This document shows, one piece after another, positions 25,769-34,175 of a DNA stretch of 64,000 bases (the stretch's first letter is position 1; each line of letters opens with the position of its first letter). Below the pieces are notes generated by a model. That model saw nothing but the letters and a program-made list of their open reading frames with translations, did no database searches and was not told the DNA's origin. Position numbers and translations under genes: made by a program. The DNA is from an uncultured Allorhizobium sp. (GTDB taxonomy: Bacteria > Pseudomonadota > Alphaproteobacteria > Rhizobiales > Rhizobiaceae), in assembly GCA_958439205.1 (NCBI GenBank), contig OY288189.1:1027001-1091000 (forward strand). Direction: 5' to 3'.

Positions 25769-27112
25769 TCAGAGCTTGCCTTCGTCCTCGAAGGTTTCCG
25801 TCCAGTCGGCGATCAGCCCGTCCAGCGCTTCTTTGGCTGTGCCGTTGCCAGCCACGACATAGTCGTGGAACCGCTTCTGCGATGCCTGGAGGAGCGAGGC
25901 ATAGGACGGCTCTGCCCAGAAGTCCTTCACGATCGCCATGCTGTCGAGGAAGGTCTGTGCATAGGGCTGGCTCTTGGCGAAGTTCGGGTCTTCGACCACG
26001 GCGCTAAGGCACGAGAAGCCGCCCATGGACCACCACTTGTCCTGTACATCCTTCTGGGCGAACCATTTGATGTAGGCGAGTGCGCCGTCCATGTTGTCGG
26101 TGTTGGCGACGACCGAAATGCCCTGGCCGCCGAGCTGGGCGAACTTCTCGCCGCCGGGGCCTGCGGGATTGACGAGATAGCCGGTCTTGCCGCCGCCGAC
26201 ATTCGGATCCGCCTCGAACCCCGGCCAGGTGAAGGCGAAGTTCATCTGCATGGCGACCTGACCCGACTTGTAGGCGTCGATGCCTTCGCCCATGTAGGTG
26301 TTGGACGTGCCCGGCGCGACGCAGCAGTCATAGAGCGACTTGTAGAATTCGAGGCCCTTCACGGCGCCTTCCGAATTGACGAAGTCTTCCATTTCATAGG
26401 GCTTTTCCGGATTGTCGTATTTGAAGCCGTAGCTGTAGAGCACGTCCATCACGCCCATCGTGATGCCTTCCGAGCCACGCTCGGTATAGATCGAGGCGCC
26501 GTAGACCGTCTTGCCGTCGATCTCGCGGCCCTGGAAGAATTCGGTGACCTGCTTCAGTTCGTCGAAGGTGGCCGGCGGCGTCAGGTCACGACCGAACTTT
26601 TCCTTGAAGGCTGTCTGAATTTCCGGGCGTTCGAACCAGTCCTTGCGGTAGGTCCAGCCAACCACGTCGCCAAAGGCGGGCAGCGACCAGTAGTTCGGGG
26701 TGTTCTTCGGCCATTCGGAATAGCCCGTGACGGTTGCCGGTACGAAGGCATCCATCTTGATGCCTTCCTTGTCGAAGAACTCGTTGAGCTTCACATACCA
26801 GCCGTTCTCGGCGGCGCCGCCGATCCACTGGCTGTCGCCGATCATCAGATCGCAGAGCTTGCCGCCCGAGTTGAGTTCATTGAGCATGCGGTCGGCGAAG
26901 TTCGGCCACGGTACGAACTCGAATTTCATCTTGATGCCGGACGACGCCTCGAAGCCCTTGCTCAGTTCGACGAGTGCGTTTGCCGGGTCCCATGCGGCCC
27001 AGCAGAGCGTCAGTTCCTTTTCGTCGGCATGCGCCATCACCGTGCCGAAACTCATCGAACAGGCGACCGTTCCGGCAGCAAGCAGGCCTTTCATGTAAAG
27101 CGATTTCATCAT
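25769..27112 (-). CDS. Family 1 extracellular sugar-binding protein
   Basis: A 447-aa periplasmic binding protein. A signal peptide (residues 1-29, ending VMAHA) is followed by ELTLCWAAWDPANALVELSKGFE, the usual start of family 1 binding proteins. It delivers the substrate to the permease pair encoded downstream. First gene of the operon. GGAGG stands 5 nt before ATG 27112. The operon's dihydroxyacetone kinase points to a short polyol or ketose as substrate, but the protein itself does not reveal this. Confidence 0.92.
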   Translation of the reverse strand: MMKSLYMKGLLAAGTVACSMSFGTVMAHADEKELTLCWAAWDPANALVELSKGFEASSGIKMKFEFVPWPNFADRMLNELNSGGKLCDLMIGDSQWIGGAAENGWYVKLNEFFDKEGIKMDAFVPATVTGYSEWPKNTPNYWSLPAFGDVVGWTYRKDWFERPEIQTAFKEKFGRDLTPPATFDELKQVTEFFQGREIDGKTVYGASIYTERGSEGITMGVMDVLYSYGFKYDNPEKPYEMEDFVNSEGAVKGLEFYKSLYDCCVAPGTSNTYMGEGIDAYKSGQVAMQMNFAFTWPGFEADPNVGGGKTGYLVNPAGPGGEKFAQLGGQGISVVANTDNMDGALAYIKWFAQKDVQDKWWSMGGFSCLSAVVEDPNFAKSQPYAQTFLDSMAIVKDFWAEPSYASLLQASQKRFHDYVVAGNGTAKEALDGLIADWTETFEDEGKL

Positions 27113-27260
27113 GTCATCCTCCCAGCGCCGTCCGGACTCCTACGGATGGCGAAACGCCCTTGCGGGCCACATGCCGGCTCCGGACCTGATCTCTGGCCGG
27201 CCTCCTCCAGCGGAACGGGCTGCAGTGAATGCATCTCCCCCCGAACCGAGATGGAAGCTA

Positions 27261-27310
27261 ATTGATGTGCGCACCTCAAGGCAAGCAATTTTTGAGGTGC
27301 GCACATCAAT
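27261..27310. promoter_or_regulatory. Twin LacI-type operators
   Basis: Two 16-bp near-palindromes, TGATGTGCGCACCTCA (27263-27278) and TGAGGTGCGCACATCA (27293-27308), are centred 30 bp apart, about three helical turns. They are reverse complements of each other, so together they form a 19-bp perfect inverted repeat with a 12-bp spacer. Each has the central CG typical of LacI-family operators. They lie between the divergent binding-protein and LacI-type genes. Confidence 0.8.
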
Positions 27311-27372
27311 TCTTGCGTTTGGTGCCATTTTGAAGGAAAGCTCTGGACGGCGGAAATCAACAGGAAGGCTTC

Positions 27373-28395
27373 ATGCGTCCAACAGCGAAAGATCTGGCCG
27401 AGGCTGCAGGCGTCAGCCTTGCGACCGTCGACCGCGTCTTGAACGACCGGCCGAACGTAAGTCCCAAGGCCGCGCGGCTGGTCAATGACGCAATCGAGCG
27501 GATCGGCTTTATCCGAAATCCGGCTGCTGTCAGCCTTGCCCGCAACAAGGTCTACCGCTTCCTCTTCCTGCTGCCGGCGAGCGGCGATCTCTACCTTAAG
27601 GAACTGCTCCGTCATGTTGAAGAGTTGACGGGTGCGCTCAAGGGCGACCTTACCGAGATCGCGTATCGCCAGATCGGTGTCGACGATGCGCATGGTGTGG
27701 CGAAGCTTCTTTCCAGCCTCGACAAGGAGACGGTTGACGGCGTGGCTGTCATGGCGCCTGAATCGCCTCAGGTGCGCGACGCCATGGCGCGGCTTCTGGA
27801 GCGCAACATCAAGGTGGTGCAATTCCTGTCCGGTCAGGAAAAGCTGCCAGAGGCTGATTTCGTCGGCATCGACAACTTTGCGGCGGGTGCGACCGCGGGC
27901 AAGCTGATGGGCATGCTGGCGGGGCCGCAGCCGGGAAAGGTCATGGTGATCGCGGAGACCATGCAGTCGCTGGACAGCATCCAGCGCCGCCTAGGCTTCG
28001 ACCATGTGATCAACAGTGCCTTTCCGCATCTGACCTGTCTGCCGTCCATTGAAACCCATGCCGACGAGGCAAGGAGCCGGCAGGTGATGGCCCGCGTGCT
28101 GGCCGGCAATCGCGACGTCTCTGGCATCTATGTGTTGAGCTCAGAGGCTCGCGTGCCGATACTGGCTGCCGCCGGAAACGTCGAGCTCGGGGGCATCGCC
28201 GTGGTCGTGCACGAGCGAACGCCCTTTACCGAACAGGCGCTTCGGGACGACCGTATCGATGCGGTGATCGCACAAGATCCGGGCCATGCGGTGCGCAGCG
28301 CAATTCGCATCATGCGCGCCCGCGCAGATGCCCGCGAGCCGCTCGCCGCACAGGAAAAGATCCGCATTGAGATTTTGCTCAAGGAAAACCTTTGA
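27373..28395 (+). CDS. LacI-family transcriptional regulator
   Basis: A 340-aa repressor. The N-terminal helix-turn-helix and hinge helix read TAKDLAEAAGVSLATVDRVL and FIRNPAAVSLAR; the rest is a periplasmic-binding-protein-like ligand domain of the sugar/ribose type. Divergent from the CUT1 operon, with the twin operators at 27261-27310 between them, 62 bp before its start. It most likely represses both directions until the imported sugar or its phosphate binds. The start ATG 27373 is preceded by AGGAAGG at a suitable distance. Confidence 0.93.
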   Translation: MRPTAKDLAEAAGVSLATVDRVLNDRPNVSPKAARLVNDAIERIGFIRNPAAVSLARNKVYRFLFLLPASGDLYLKELLRHVEELTGALKGDLTEIAYRQIGVDDAHGVAKLLSSLDKETVDGVAVMAPESPQVRDAMARLLERNIKVVQFLSGQEKLPEADFVGIDNFAAGATAGKLMGMLAGPQPGKVMVIAETMQSLDSIQRRLGFDHVINSAFPHLTCLPSIETHADEARSRQVMARVLAGNRDVSGIYVLSSEARVPILAAAGNVELGGIAVVVHERTPFTEQALRDDRIDAVIAQDPGHAVRSAIRIMRARADAREPLAAQEKIRIEILLKENL

Positions 28396-28610
28396 GCCAT
28401 GTGGAGGGTTGGTGAGGGGCGCCGCCGCTCAGCGGCTTTGAAGTCAGCCGAGGGGGGCAGGAAACAACCTCTGCGGCGAGGATGTGCCGGGACCGGCTCA
28501 GCTTCCAGGTTCTGGTCTGTTCGTTTTTGGTTGGTGGCTAACGCGGCGAACCTCCACACCGAGGCACCTCTTCCCGTGTGATGCCTATAACAGGACAATC
28601 GCTTGTGGGA

Positions 28611-28648
28611 CGTCCGGCCATCGCATCATATGAGCAGATGGCCGGACG
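28611..28648. terminator. Stem-loop between lacI-type gene and RND gene ends
   Basis: CGTCCGGCCATC (28611-28622) is a perfect 12-bp inverted copy of GATGGCCGGACG (28637-28648), with a 14-nt loop. It lies 14 nt after the RND transporter stop and 215 nt after the converging regulator. There is no clear T-run, so it is a stem-loop of probable but unproven terminator function. The rest of 28396-28662 shows no gene. Confidence 0.5.
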
Positions 28649-28662
28649 AGTGTTCAGGCAGC

Positions 28663-31600
28663 TTAGCTTGCCGCAGAAATATGCGTCTGCTCCATGTCTT
28701 CGCTGGCGTGCTGACGCAGCGGCCTATTTCCGGCAAGCAAGCGTGCCAGCAGATAGAAGACCGGCGTCATGAAGATGCCGAACAGCGTGACGCCGATCAT
28801 GCCTGAGAAGACGGCGACACCCATGGCGGAGCGCATCTCCGCACCCGCACCGGTCGATACGACAAGCGGGATCACGCCCATGATGAAGGCCATCGAGGTC
28901 ATCAGGATCGGTCGAAGGCGCAGACGGCTGGCTTCTATCGCTGCCTGGAACGGCGTCCGGCCCTCGAATTCGAGCTCTCGCGCGAATTCGACGATCAGGA
29001 TCGCGTTCTTGGCAGACAGGCCGACCAGGACGACCAGGCCGATCTGCGTGAAGATGTTGTTGTCCCCGCCCGTGTACCAGACACCCACCAGAGCCGCGAG
29101 CACGCCCATTGGCACGATCATGATGATCGACAGCGGCAGGGTCAGGCTCTCGTATTGCGCCGCCAACACCAAATAGACGAGCAGGAGTGCAAGCGGGAAT
29201 ACGATGATGCTCGAATTGCCGGCCAGGATCTGCTGGTAGGTCAGGTCCGTCCATTCGAAATCGATGCCGGCGGGCATGGTTTCCTCCAGGATTTTTTCCA
29301 TTGCCACCTGGGCCTGGCCTGAGGAAAAGCCAGGGGCGGGGCCACCGTTGATATCGGCGGCCAGGAAGCCGTTGTAACGCGTGGTGCGTTCCGGCCCCGT
29401 TGACGTTTCGACCTTCAGGAGCGCGGAGAGCGGGATCATCTCGCCGCTGGCCGAGCGCACCTTCAACTGGCCAATGTCTTCCGGTTTAGCGCGATACTGG
29501 GCATCGGCCTGGACGCGCACGCTGTAGGTGCGGCCAAAGGCGTTGAAGTCGTTAACATAGAGCGAGCCCAGATAGATCTGCAGGGTCTGGAAGACGTCAG
29601 TCACAGAGACGCCGAGCTGCTGTGCCTTGACCCGGTCCAGATCGGCAAACAACTGCGGAACGTTGACCTGGAAGCTTGAGAAAATGCCTGCAAGCTCTGG
29701 CGTCTGGTAGGCTTTGGCGAGGACTGCCTTCGTCGTTTCGTCGAGCGTCTCATAGCCAAAGCCGGCCCGGTCCTCGATCTGCAGTTTGAAGCCGCCGGTC
29801 GAGCCGAGGCCGTTCACGGGTGGCGGCGGGAACATGGCGATGAAGGCGCCATCGATGGCCGCAAATTTTTGATTAAGTGCCATGGCGATCGCGCCACCGG
29901 ATAGGGACGGATCTTGGCGCTCCTCGAAATCGTCGAGAACGGCAAAGACGATCCCGGCATTAGAGCCGATGGTGAAGCCGTTGATCGACAGGCCCGGGAA
30001 GGCGAGCGCATTTTTCACGCCCGGCTCCTGCAAGGCGATGTCGCTCATTCGGCGGATGACCTCTTCCGTGCGGTCGAGCGTTGCGCCATCCGGCAATTGG
30101 GCAAAACCGATGAGGTACTGCTTGTCCTGTGCTGGCACGAAACCGCCGGGTACCGTGGTGAACATGCCGTATGTTGCGGCGACCAGCGCGAGGTAGATCA
30201 CCATCACCAGGCTCTTGCGCCCAAGCAGGCCGCCGACCGTGCGGCCATAGCCGTTGGATGCGGCACCAAAGGCGCGGTTGAAGCCCCGGAAGAACCAGCC
30301 AAGCAGGCTGTCCATGATGCGGGTGAGCCGGTCCTTCGGCGCGTGATGGTCCTTGAGCAGCAGAGCCGCCAGCGCTGGCGAAAGGGTCAGCGAATTGATC
30401 GCGGATATGACCGTCGATATCGCAATCGTCAGGGCGAACTGACGATAGAACTGGCCGGAAAGGCCGGTGATGAAGGCGAGCGGCACGAAAACCGCAACGA
30501 GCACCAGGGCAATCGCGATGATTGGTCCTGAGACTTCTCTCATGGCGCGGTACGTGGCCTCGCGGGGGGAGAGCCCGTTTTCGATGTTGCGTTCGACATT
30601 CTCCACGACGACGATCGCGTCATCCACCACGATCCCGATTGCAAGCACCAGACCGAACAGGGTCAGGGCGTTGATCGAGAAGCCGAAGGCATACATGACC
30701 GCGAAGGTGCCGATGATCGAGACGGGGACAGCGATCAAGGGGATGATCGAGGCACGCCAGGTCTGCAGGAACAGGATTACCACGAGCACGACGAGCGCAA
30801 TCGCCTCGAGAAGCGTATCGACGACCTTGTCGATCGAGGCACGCACGAATTCTGTCGTGTCGTAGACAATCTCGAAGCGCACGCCGTCAGGCATCGCCTG
30901 CTGCAGATCGGCCATCGTCTGCTGCACGGCATCGGATATGGCAATGGCGTTGGAGCCAGGCGCCTGGAAGATCGGAATGGCGACGGCCGGCTCACCGTCG
31001 AGAAGCGAGCGCAGCGCGTATTCCGCGGCCCCCAGTTCGATGCGTGCCAGATCGGCAAGCCGGGTGATCTCGCCGTTCGGGCCGGACTTCACGACGATTG
31101 CACCGAATTCTTCCGGAGTCTGAAGGCGGCCCCGTGCATTGATGTTCAATTGCAGATCGACGCCTTCAAGCGACGGCGAAGCGCCGATCGTGCCGGCGGC
31201 GGCCTGGACGTTCTGCTGGGCGATGGCGCTGGTGATGTCGCTTGCGGCCAGGCCATGTTCCGCCACCTTTTGCGGATCGAGCCAGATACGCATGGAATAG
31301 TCGCCGGCACCGAAGACCTGAACCTGGCCGACGCCTTCGATACGGGCCAGCCTGTCCTTGACGTTCAGCGTCGCGTAATTGCGCAGATAGGTCAGGTCGT
31401 AGCGATCAGCGGTCGAGACGAGATGCACCACCATCATCAGATCGGGCGAGCTCTTGACTGTCGTTACACCGAGCGCCCGGACTTCTGCCGGCAGTCGCGG
31501 CTCGGCCTGGGCGACGCGGTTCTGCACCAGCTGCTGAGCCTTGTCCGGATCGGTGCCGAGACGGAAGGTGACGGTGAGGGTAAGCACGCCGTCCGAGGTC

Positions 31601-31851
31601 GCCTGGCTCGACATGTAGAGCATGTTCTCGACGCCGTTGATCTGCTCTTCCAGTGGCGTTGCCACCGTTTGCGAAATCACGGTCGGGTTGGCGCCCGGAT
31701 AGACGGCACGCACGACGACAGACGGCGGCACGACCTCTGGATATTCCGAAATCGGAAGGGCCCTGAGGCCAATCAGGCCAGCGACAAGAATGAGGATCGA
31801 AAGCACGGCAGCAAAGACCGGCCGGTCGACGAAAAAGCGGGAGAAATTCAT
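28663..31851 (-). CDS. RND efflux pump, HAE-1 family inner-membrane transporter
   Basis: A 1062-aa proton-driven exporter of the AcrB/MexF type, working as a trimer in the inner membrane. Family signs: start MNFSRFFVDRPVFAAVLS, the proton-relay Asp pair in AIGIVVDDAIVVVENVERN, GxxP-rich sequence in the periplasmic porter and docking domains, and 12 membrane helices in two repeats. The open frame has 14 more codons upstream; ATG 31851 matches the family start. Follows its adaptor gene by 144 nt with a stem-loop. No outer-membrane channel gene is present, so a TolC-type partner encoded elsewhere is needed. Confidence 0.95.
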   Translation of the reverse strand: MNFSRFFVDRPVFAAVLSILILVAGLIGLRALPISEYPEVVPPSVVVRAVYPGANPTVISQTVATPLEEQINGVENMLYMSSQATSDGVLTLTVTFRLGTDPDKAQQLVQNRVAQAEPRLPAEVRALGVTTVKSSPDLMMVVHLVSTADRYDLTYLRNYATLNVKDRLARIEGVGQVQVFGAGDYSMRIWLDPQKVAEHGLAASDITSAIAQQNVQAAAGTIGASPSLEGVDLQLNINARGRLQTPEEFGAIVVKSGPNGEITRLADLARIELGAAEYALRSLLDGEPAVAIPIFQAPGSNAIAISDAVQQTMADLQQAMPDGVRFEIVYDTTEFVRASIDKVVDTLLEAIALVVLVVILFLQTWRASIIPLIAVPVSIIGTFAVMYAFGFSINALTLFGLVLAIGIVVDDAIVVVENVERNIENGLSPREATYRAMREVSGPIIAIALVLVAVFVPLAFITGLSGQFYRQFALTIAISTVISAINSLTLSPALAALLLKDHHAPKDRLTRIMDSLLGWFFRGFNRAFGAASNGYGRTVGGLLGRKSLVMVIYLALVAATYGMFTTVPGGFVPAQDKQYLIGFAQLPDGATLDRTEEVIRRMSDIALQEPGVKNALAFPGLSINGFTIGSNAGIVFAVLDDFEERQDPSLSGGAIAMALNQKFAAIDGAFIAMFPPPPVNGLGSTGGFKLQIEDRAGFGYETLDETTKAVLAKAYQTPELAGIFSSFQVNVPQLFADLDRVKAQQLGVSVTDVFQTLQIYLGSLYVNDFNAFGRTYSVRVQADAQYRAKPEDIGQLKVRSASGEMIPLSALLKVETSTGPERTTRYNGFLAADINGGPAPGFSSGQAQVAMEKILEETMPAGIDFEWTDLTYQQILAGNSSIIVFPLALLLVYLVLAAQYESLTLPLSIIMIVPMGVLAALVGVWYTGGDNNIFTQIGLVVLVGLSAKNAILIVEFARELEFEGRTPFQAAIEASRLRLRPILMTSMAFIMGVIPLVVSTGAGAEMRSAMGVAVFSGMIGVTLFGIFMTPVFYLLARLLAGNRPLRQHASEDMEQTHISAAS

Positions 31852-31885
31852 CTGAGGCCCCATAAGGCAGACAAGGGAGGAGCGA

Positions 31886-31907
31886 TCCCGCAACGAGGAT
31901 TGCGGGA
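31886..31907 (-). other. Intercistronic stem-loop between adaptor and RND genes
   Basis: TCCCGCAA (31886-31893) pairs with TTGCGGGA (31900-31907) around CGAGGA. It is 35 nt before the transporter start. It may set the ratio of adaptor to pump mRNA. Confidence 0.5.
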
Positions 31908-31995
31908 GGCGACTTAGGTTTGATGTGTGGAGCCGAGGTGCTGGCGCAGCGCTATGCCGACGGCATGGAGTGCGCCGCTGCCGGCACCCGGCGGA

Positions 31996-33174
31996 TCAGT
32001 TCTTCAACGCCGTCTGTTCCTGGGGTGCGACCACTGCTCCGGGACGAATGCGCTGCAGGCCGCTGACGACAATGCGGTCTCCGGCTTCCAAGCCCGTTTC
32101 GACGATGCGCTGGCCATCGACTGCGGCCCCCAATTCGATCTGCCGATAGCTGACCGTGTTGTCGGCTGCGACGACGAAGACGAATTTCTTGTCCTGGTCA
32201 GTGCCCACGGCGCGTTCGCTGATCGTCAGGCGCTCTTGCGCTTCTGCCTGGCCCAGCCGAATGCGGGCGAACTGGCCGGGGATGAGGCGACCGCCGGGGT
32301 TGTCGAAAACGGCGCGAACGCGGATCGTTCCTGTCGATGCGTCGATCTCGTTGTTGATCAGCTGCAGGCGCCCTGGGATGGGTGCTGCATCGGCGCTTGC
32401 GTCCGCTTCCACTGGGATCTGCTCCAAAAGCAGGCCCGCATCATTGGCCGGCAGCGTGGAGAGTACCTCGCGCAGATGGTCTTCATCGATGGTGAAGCTT
32501 GCATAGATCGGGTCGACTGAGACGAGGGTGACGAGCGATGGAGATGACGGGCCGGCAGCGACGAGGTTGCCGACCGTGACATCGAGGGTGCCGATGCGGC
32601 CTGCAATCGGGGCTCGGATTTCGGTGTAGGCAAGATCGAGTTCGGCGAGCTTCAGGGCTGCCTTTGCAGACTGGAGCTCAGCCTCGGTCGAGGCTTTTGT
32701 ACTCTTTCGCTGTGCGACTTCGCTCTCGGAAATCGTGTTGCGGGCAAGCAGAGCCGTGCCGCGATCGAGTTCGGTTGTCGCGAGGGTCAGTCTCGCTTCG
32801 GCCGATGCGACGGCCCCGCGAGCGCGGTCAACGACGGCGCGGTAGGGTTCTGGGTCAATCGTGAACAGGAGATCGCCCTGATTGACGAGCCCGCCTTCGC
32901 GGAAGTGCACCGCCTGGATGGCGCCGGCGACGCGCGACCTGAGTTCGACCCTGTCTACCGCCTCGAAGCGTCCGGAGACTTCGCGCCAGACATGCACCGG
33001 ACGTGGCTGGACCGTGGTCACCGTCACCGGCACGGCTGGCGGTGCAGCTGCAACCTCGGTCGAGGCCGCCTGTGCGTCCCGGGAGGGTTCAAAGTAAAAC
33101 ACGGCGCCGGTTACTGCCAAAGCAGTTGCCATCGCAGAACCCCACAGGGCTGCGCTCCTGATCCTTGCGGTCAT
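31996..33174 (-). CDS. RND periplasmic adaptor (membrane fusion protein)
   Basis: A 392-aa adaptor joining the pump to an outer-membrane channel. An N-terminal hydrophobic segment (about 8-27) is a signal or anchor. A lipoyl half-motif (VELRSRVAGAIQAVHFREGGLVNQGD) is followed by a coiled-coil hairpin (about 100-165), the second half (TEIRAPIAGRIG), a beta-barrel and a membrane-proximal domain. GGAG 8 nt before ATG 33174 fixes the start over longer in-frame options. Sequence resembles the MexE/OqxA subgroup. Located between the hydrolase-like gene and the pump gene. Confidence 0.93.
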   Translation of the reverse strand: MTARIRSAALWGSAMATALAVTGAVFYFEPSRDAQAASTEVAAAPPAVPVTVTTVQPRPVHVWREVSGRFEAVDRVELRSRVAGAIQAVHFREGGLVNQGDLLFTIDPEPYRAVVDRARGAVASAEARLTLATTELDRGTALLARNTISESEVAQRKSTKASTEAELQSAKAALKLAELDLAYTEIRAPIAGRIGTLDVTVGNLVAAGPSSPSLVTLVSVDPIYASFTIDEDHLREVLSTLPANDAGLLLEQIPVEADASADAAPIPGRLQLINNEIDASTGTIRVRAVFDNPGGRLIPGQFARIRLGQAEAQERLTISERAVGTDQDKKFVFVVAADNTVSYRQIELGAAVDGQRIVETGLEAGDRIVVSGLQRIRPGAVVAPQEQTALKN

Positions 33175-33235
33175 GATCGTCTCCTTCGGTTCGCCTTGAA
33201 CCGCTATATGTTGGGAGCGGGCTTGAGACCCGCCG

Positions 33236-34030
33236 TCAGACTGGCAGTTCTTCGAGGAACTGCGAAAATTCGGTCGAGAAGTGCGAATGCCATTCGCCAA
33301 CCTTGCCGTCATAGATGCCGGTCCAGCCGAGGTTGTCGGGTAGGGACCGGGTTTTTACGGGTACGCCTGCTGTTCGCAGCCGTTCCGCATAGTCTAGGCT
33401 TTCGTCGCGCAGCGGATCGTCATCCGATGTTACGACAAGTGCCGGTGCCACACCCGTCAGCCGTGAGCAGAGGCACGGTGCGGCATAGGGATGTTGGCCG
33501 TAGCAGGCGAGGGCCAGGTATTGACCCCAACCGTCCGCCCAACGCTCCCGCAGACCGATATCGTCCGCCCGGCGAAACGACACCGTCACCATGCGGGGAT
33601 CCAGCATGGGAGACAGGAGAACCTGCCCCGCGAGCTCGCCCGGCATTGCGTCACGTGCCTTAAGGGCCAGGCTCGCAGCCACGTTTCCACCGGCTTCGTC
33701 TCCGGCGACCAGCACCGGAGAACGGAGATTCGCGAAACGCTTCCGCTTGGCGAACAGATATTTCAAGGCTTCGAACCCGCGCTCCAGGGTTCCGGGAAAC
33801 CTGTTTTGCGACGGTCCGCCGCAATCGGCCTCGACCACCAGTGCTCCAGCTGCCGCCATGGCCAAGGCGGCAGGGGCATCGGTCGATCGCGCCGGTGCCG
33901 ACCCGAAGGCGTGACCAGACAGGTAGAGGACCAGCGGTCGGGGCTTGCCCTTGCCGCATCCCTCGTAGATGCGGAACGGCAGGGGAAACCGCGTTTCTGC
34001 GTCCTCGGCCTTTTGCCAAATCCTGGTCAT
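33236..34030 (-). CDS. Alpha/beta-hydrolase-fold protein without catalytic serine
   Basis: A 264-aa protein with the layout of the hormone-sensitive-lipase esterase family. The nucleophile elbow, normally GDSAGG, is GDEAGG here: Glu112 replaces Ser. The oxyanion motif HGGGF is replaced by SGHAFG, and the region where the catalytic His is expected reads DNLGWTG. Only the acid residue (DDDPLRDES, about Asp205) is kept. So it is probably not an esterase but a binding or scaffold protein. First gene of the efflux operon (60 nt before the adaptor), divergent from a LysR gene. No frameshift or stop, and flanking sequence is conserved, so it does not look like a decaying gene. Confidence 0.8.
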   Translation of the reverse strand: MTRIWQKAEDAETRFPLPFRIYEGCGKGKPRPLVLYLSGHAFGSAPARSTDAPAALAMAAAGALVVEADCGGPSQNRFPGTLERGFEALKYLFAKRKRFANLRSPVLVAGDEAGGNVAASLALKARDAMPGELAGQVLLSPMLDPRMVTVSFRRADDIGLRERWADGWGQYLALACYGQHPYAAPCLCSRLTGVAPALVVTSDDDPLRDESLDYAERLRTAGVPVKTRSLPDNLGWTGIYDGKVGEWHSHFSTEFSQFLEELPV

Positions 34031-34127
34031 GGATCTGCTCGGTGCCTCTGGAAATGGCTTTCGTTCATGACCTATTTATAGTATTGTCCTGTCATTGCGC
34101 ACAAGGCATCCATTTCTGAGAGCTATG

Positions 34128-34142
34128 TTCCAGTATACGGAA
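34128..34142. promoter_or_regulatory. Partial dyad in hydrolase/LysR divergent promoter
   Basis: TTCC-N7-GGAA at 34128-34142, 33 bp before the LysR-type start codon. LysR regulators usually bind T-N11-A dyads in such divergent regions, and this one fits that form. Weak evidence on its own. Confidence 0.3.
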
Positions 34143-34175
34143 TAATGAGCCTCTTTTATAAGGTGTACCGAAATC

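Noticed and set aside
25703..27265. Long open frame on the plus strand (520 codons) opposite the sugar-binding-protein gene
   Set aside because: It mirrors a clear binding-protein gene on the other strand; the translation has no family features. High-GC codon bias keeps the opposite frame open.
33236..34030. Reading the hydrolase-like gene as a decaying pseudogene
   Set aside because: No stop or frameshift, good coding pattern to the end and kept acid loop; a retained non-catalytic protein fits better.
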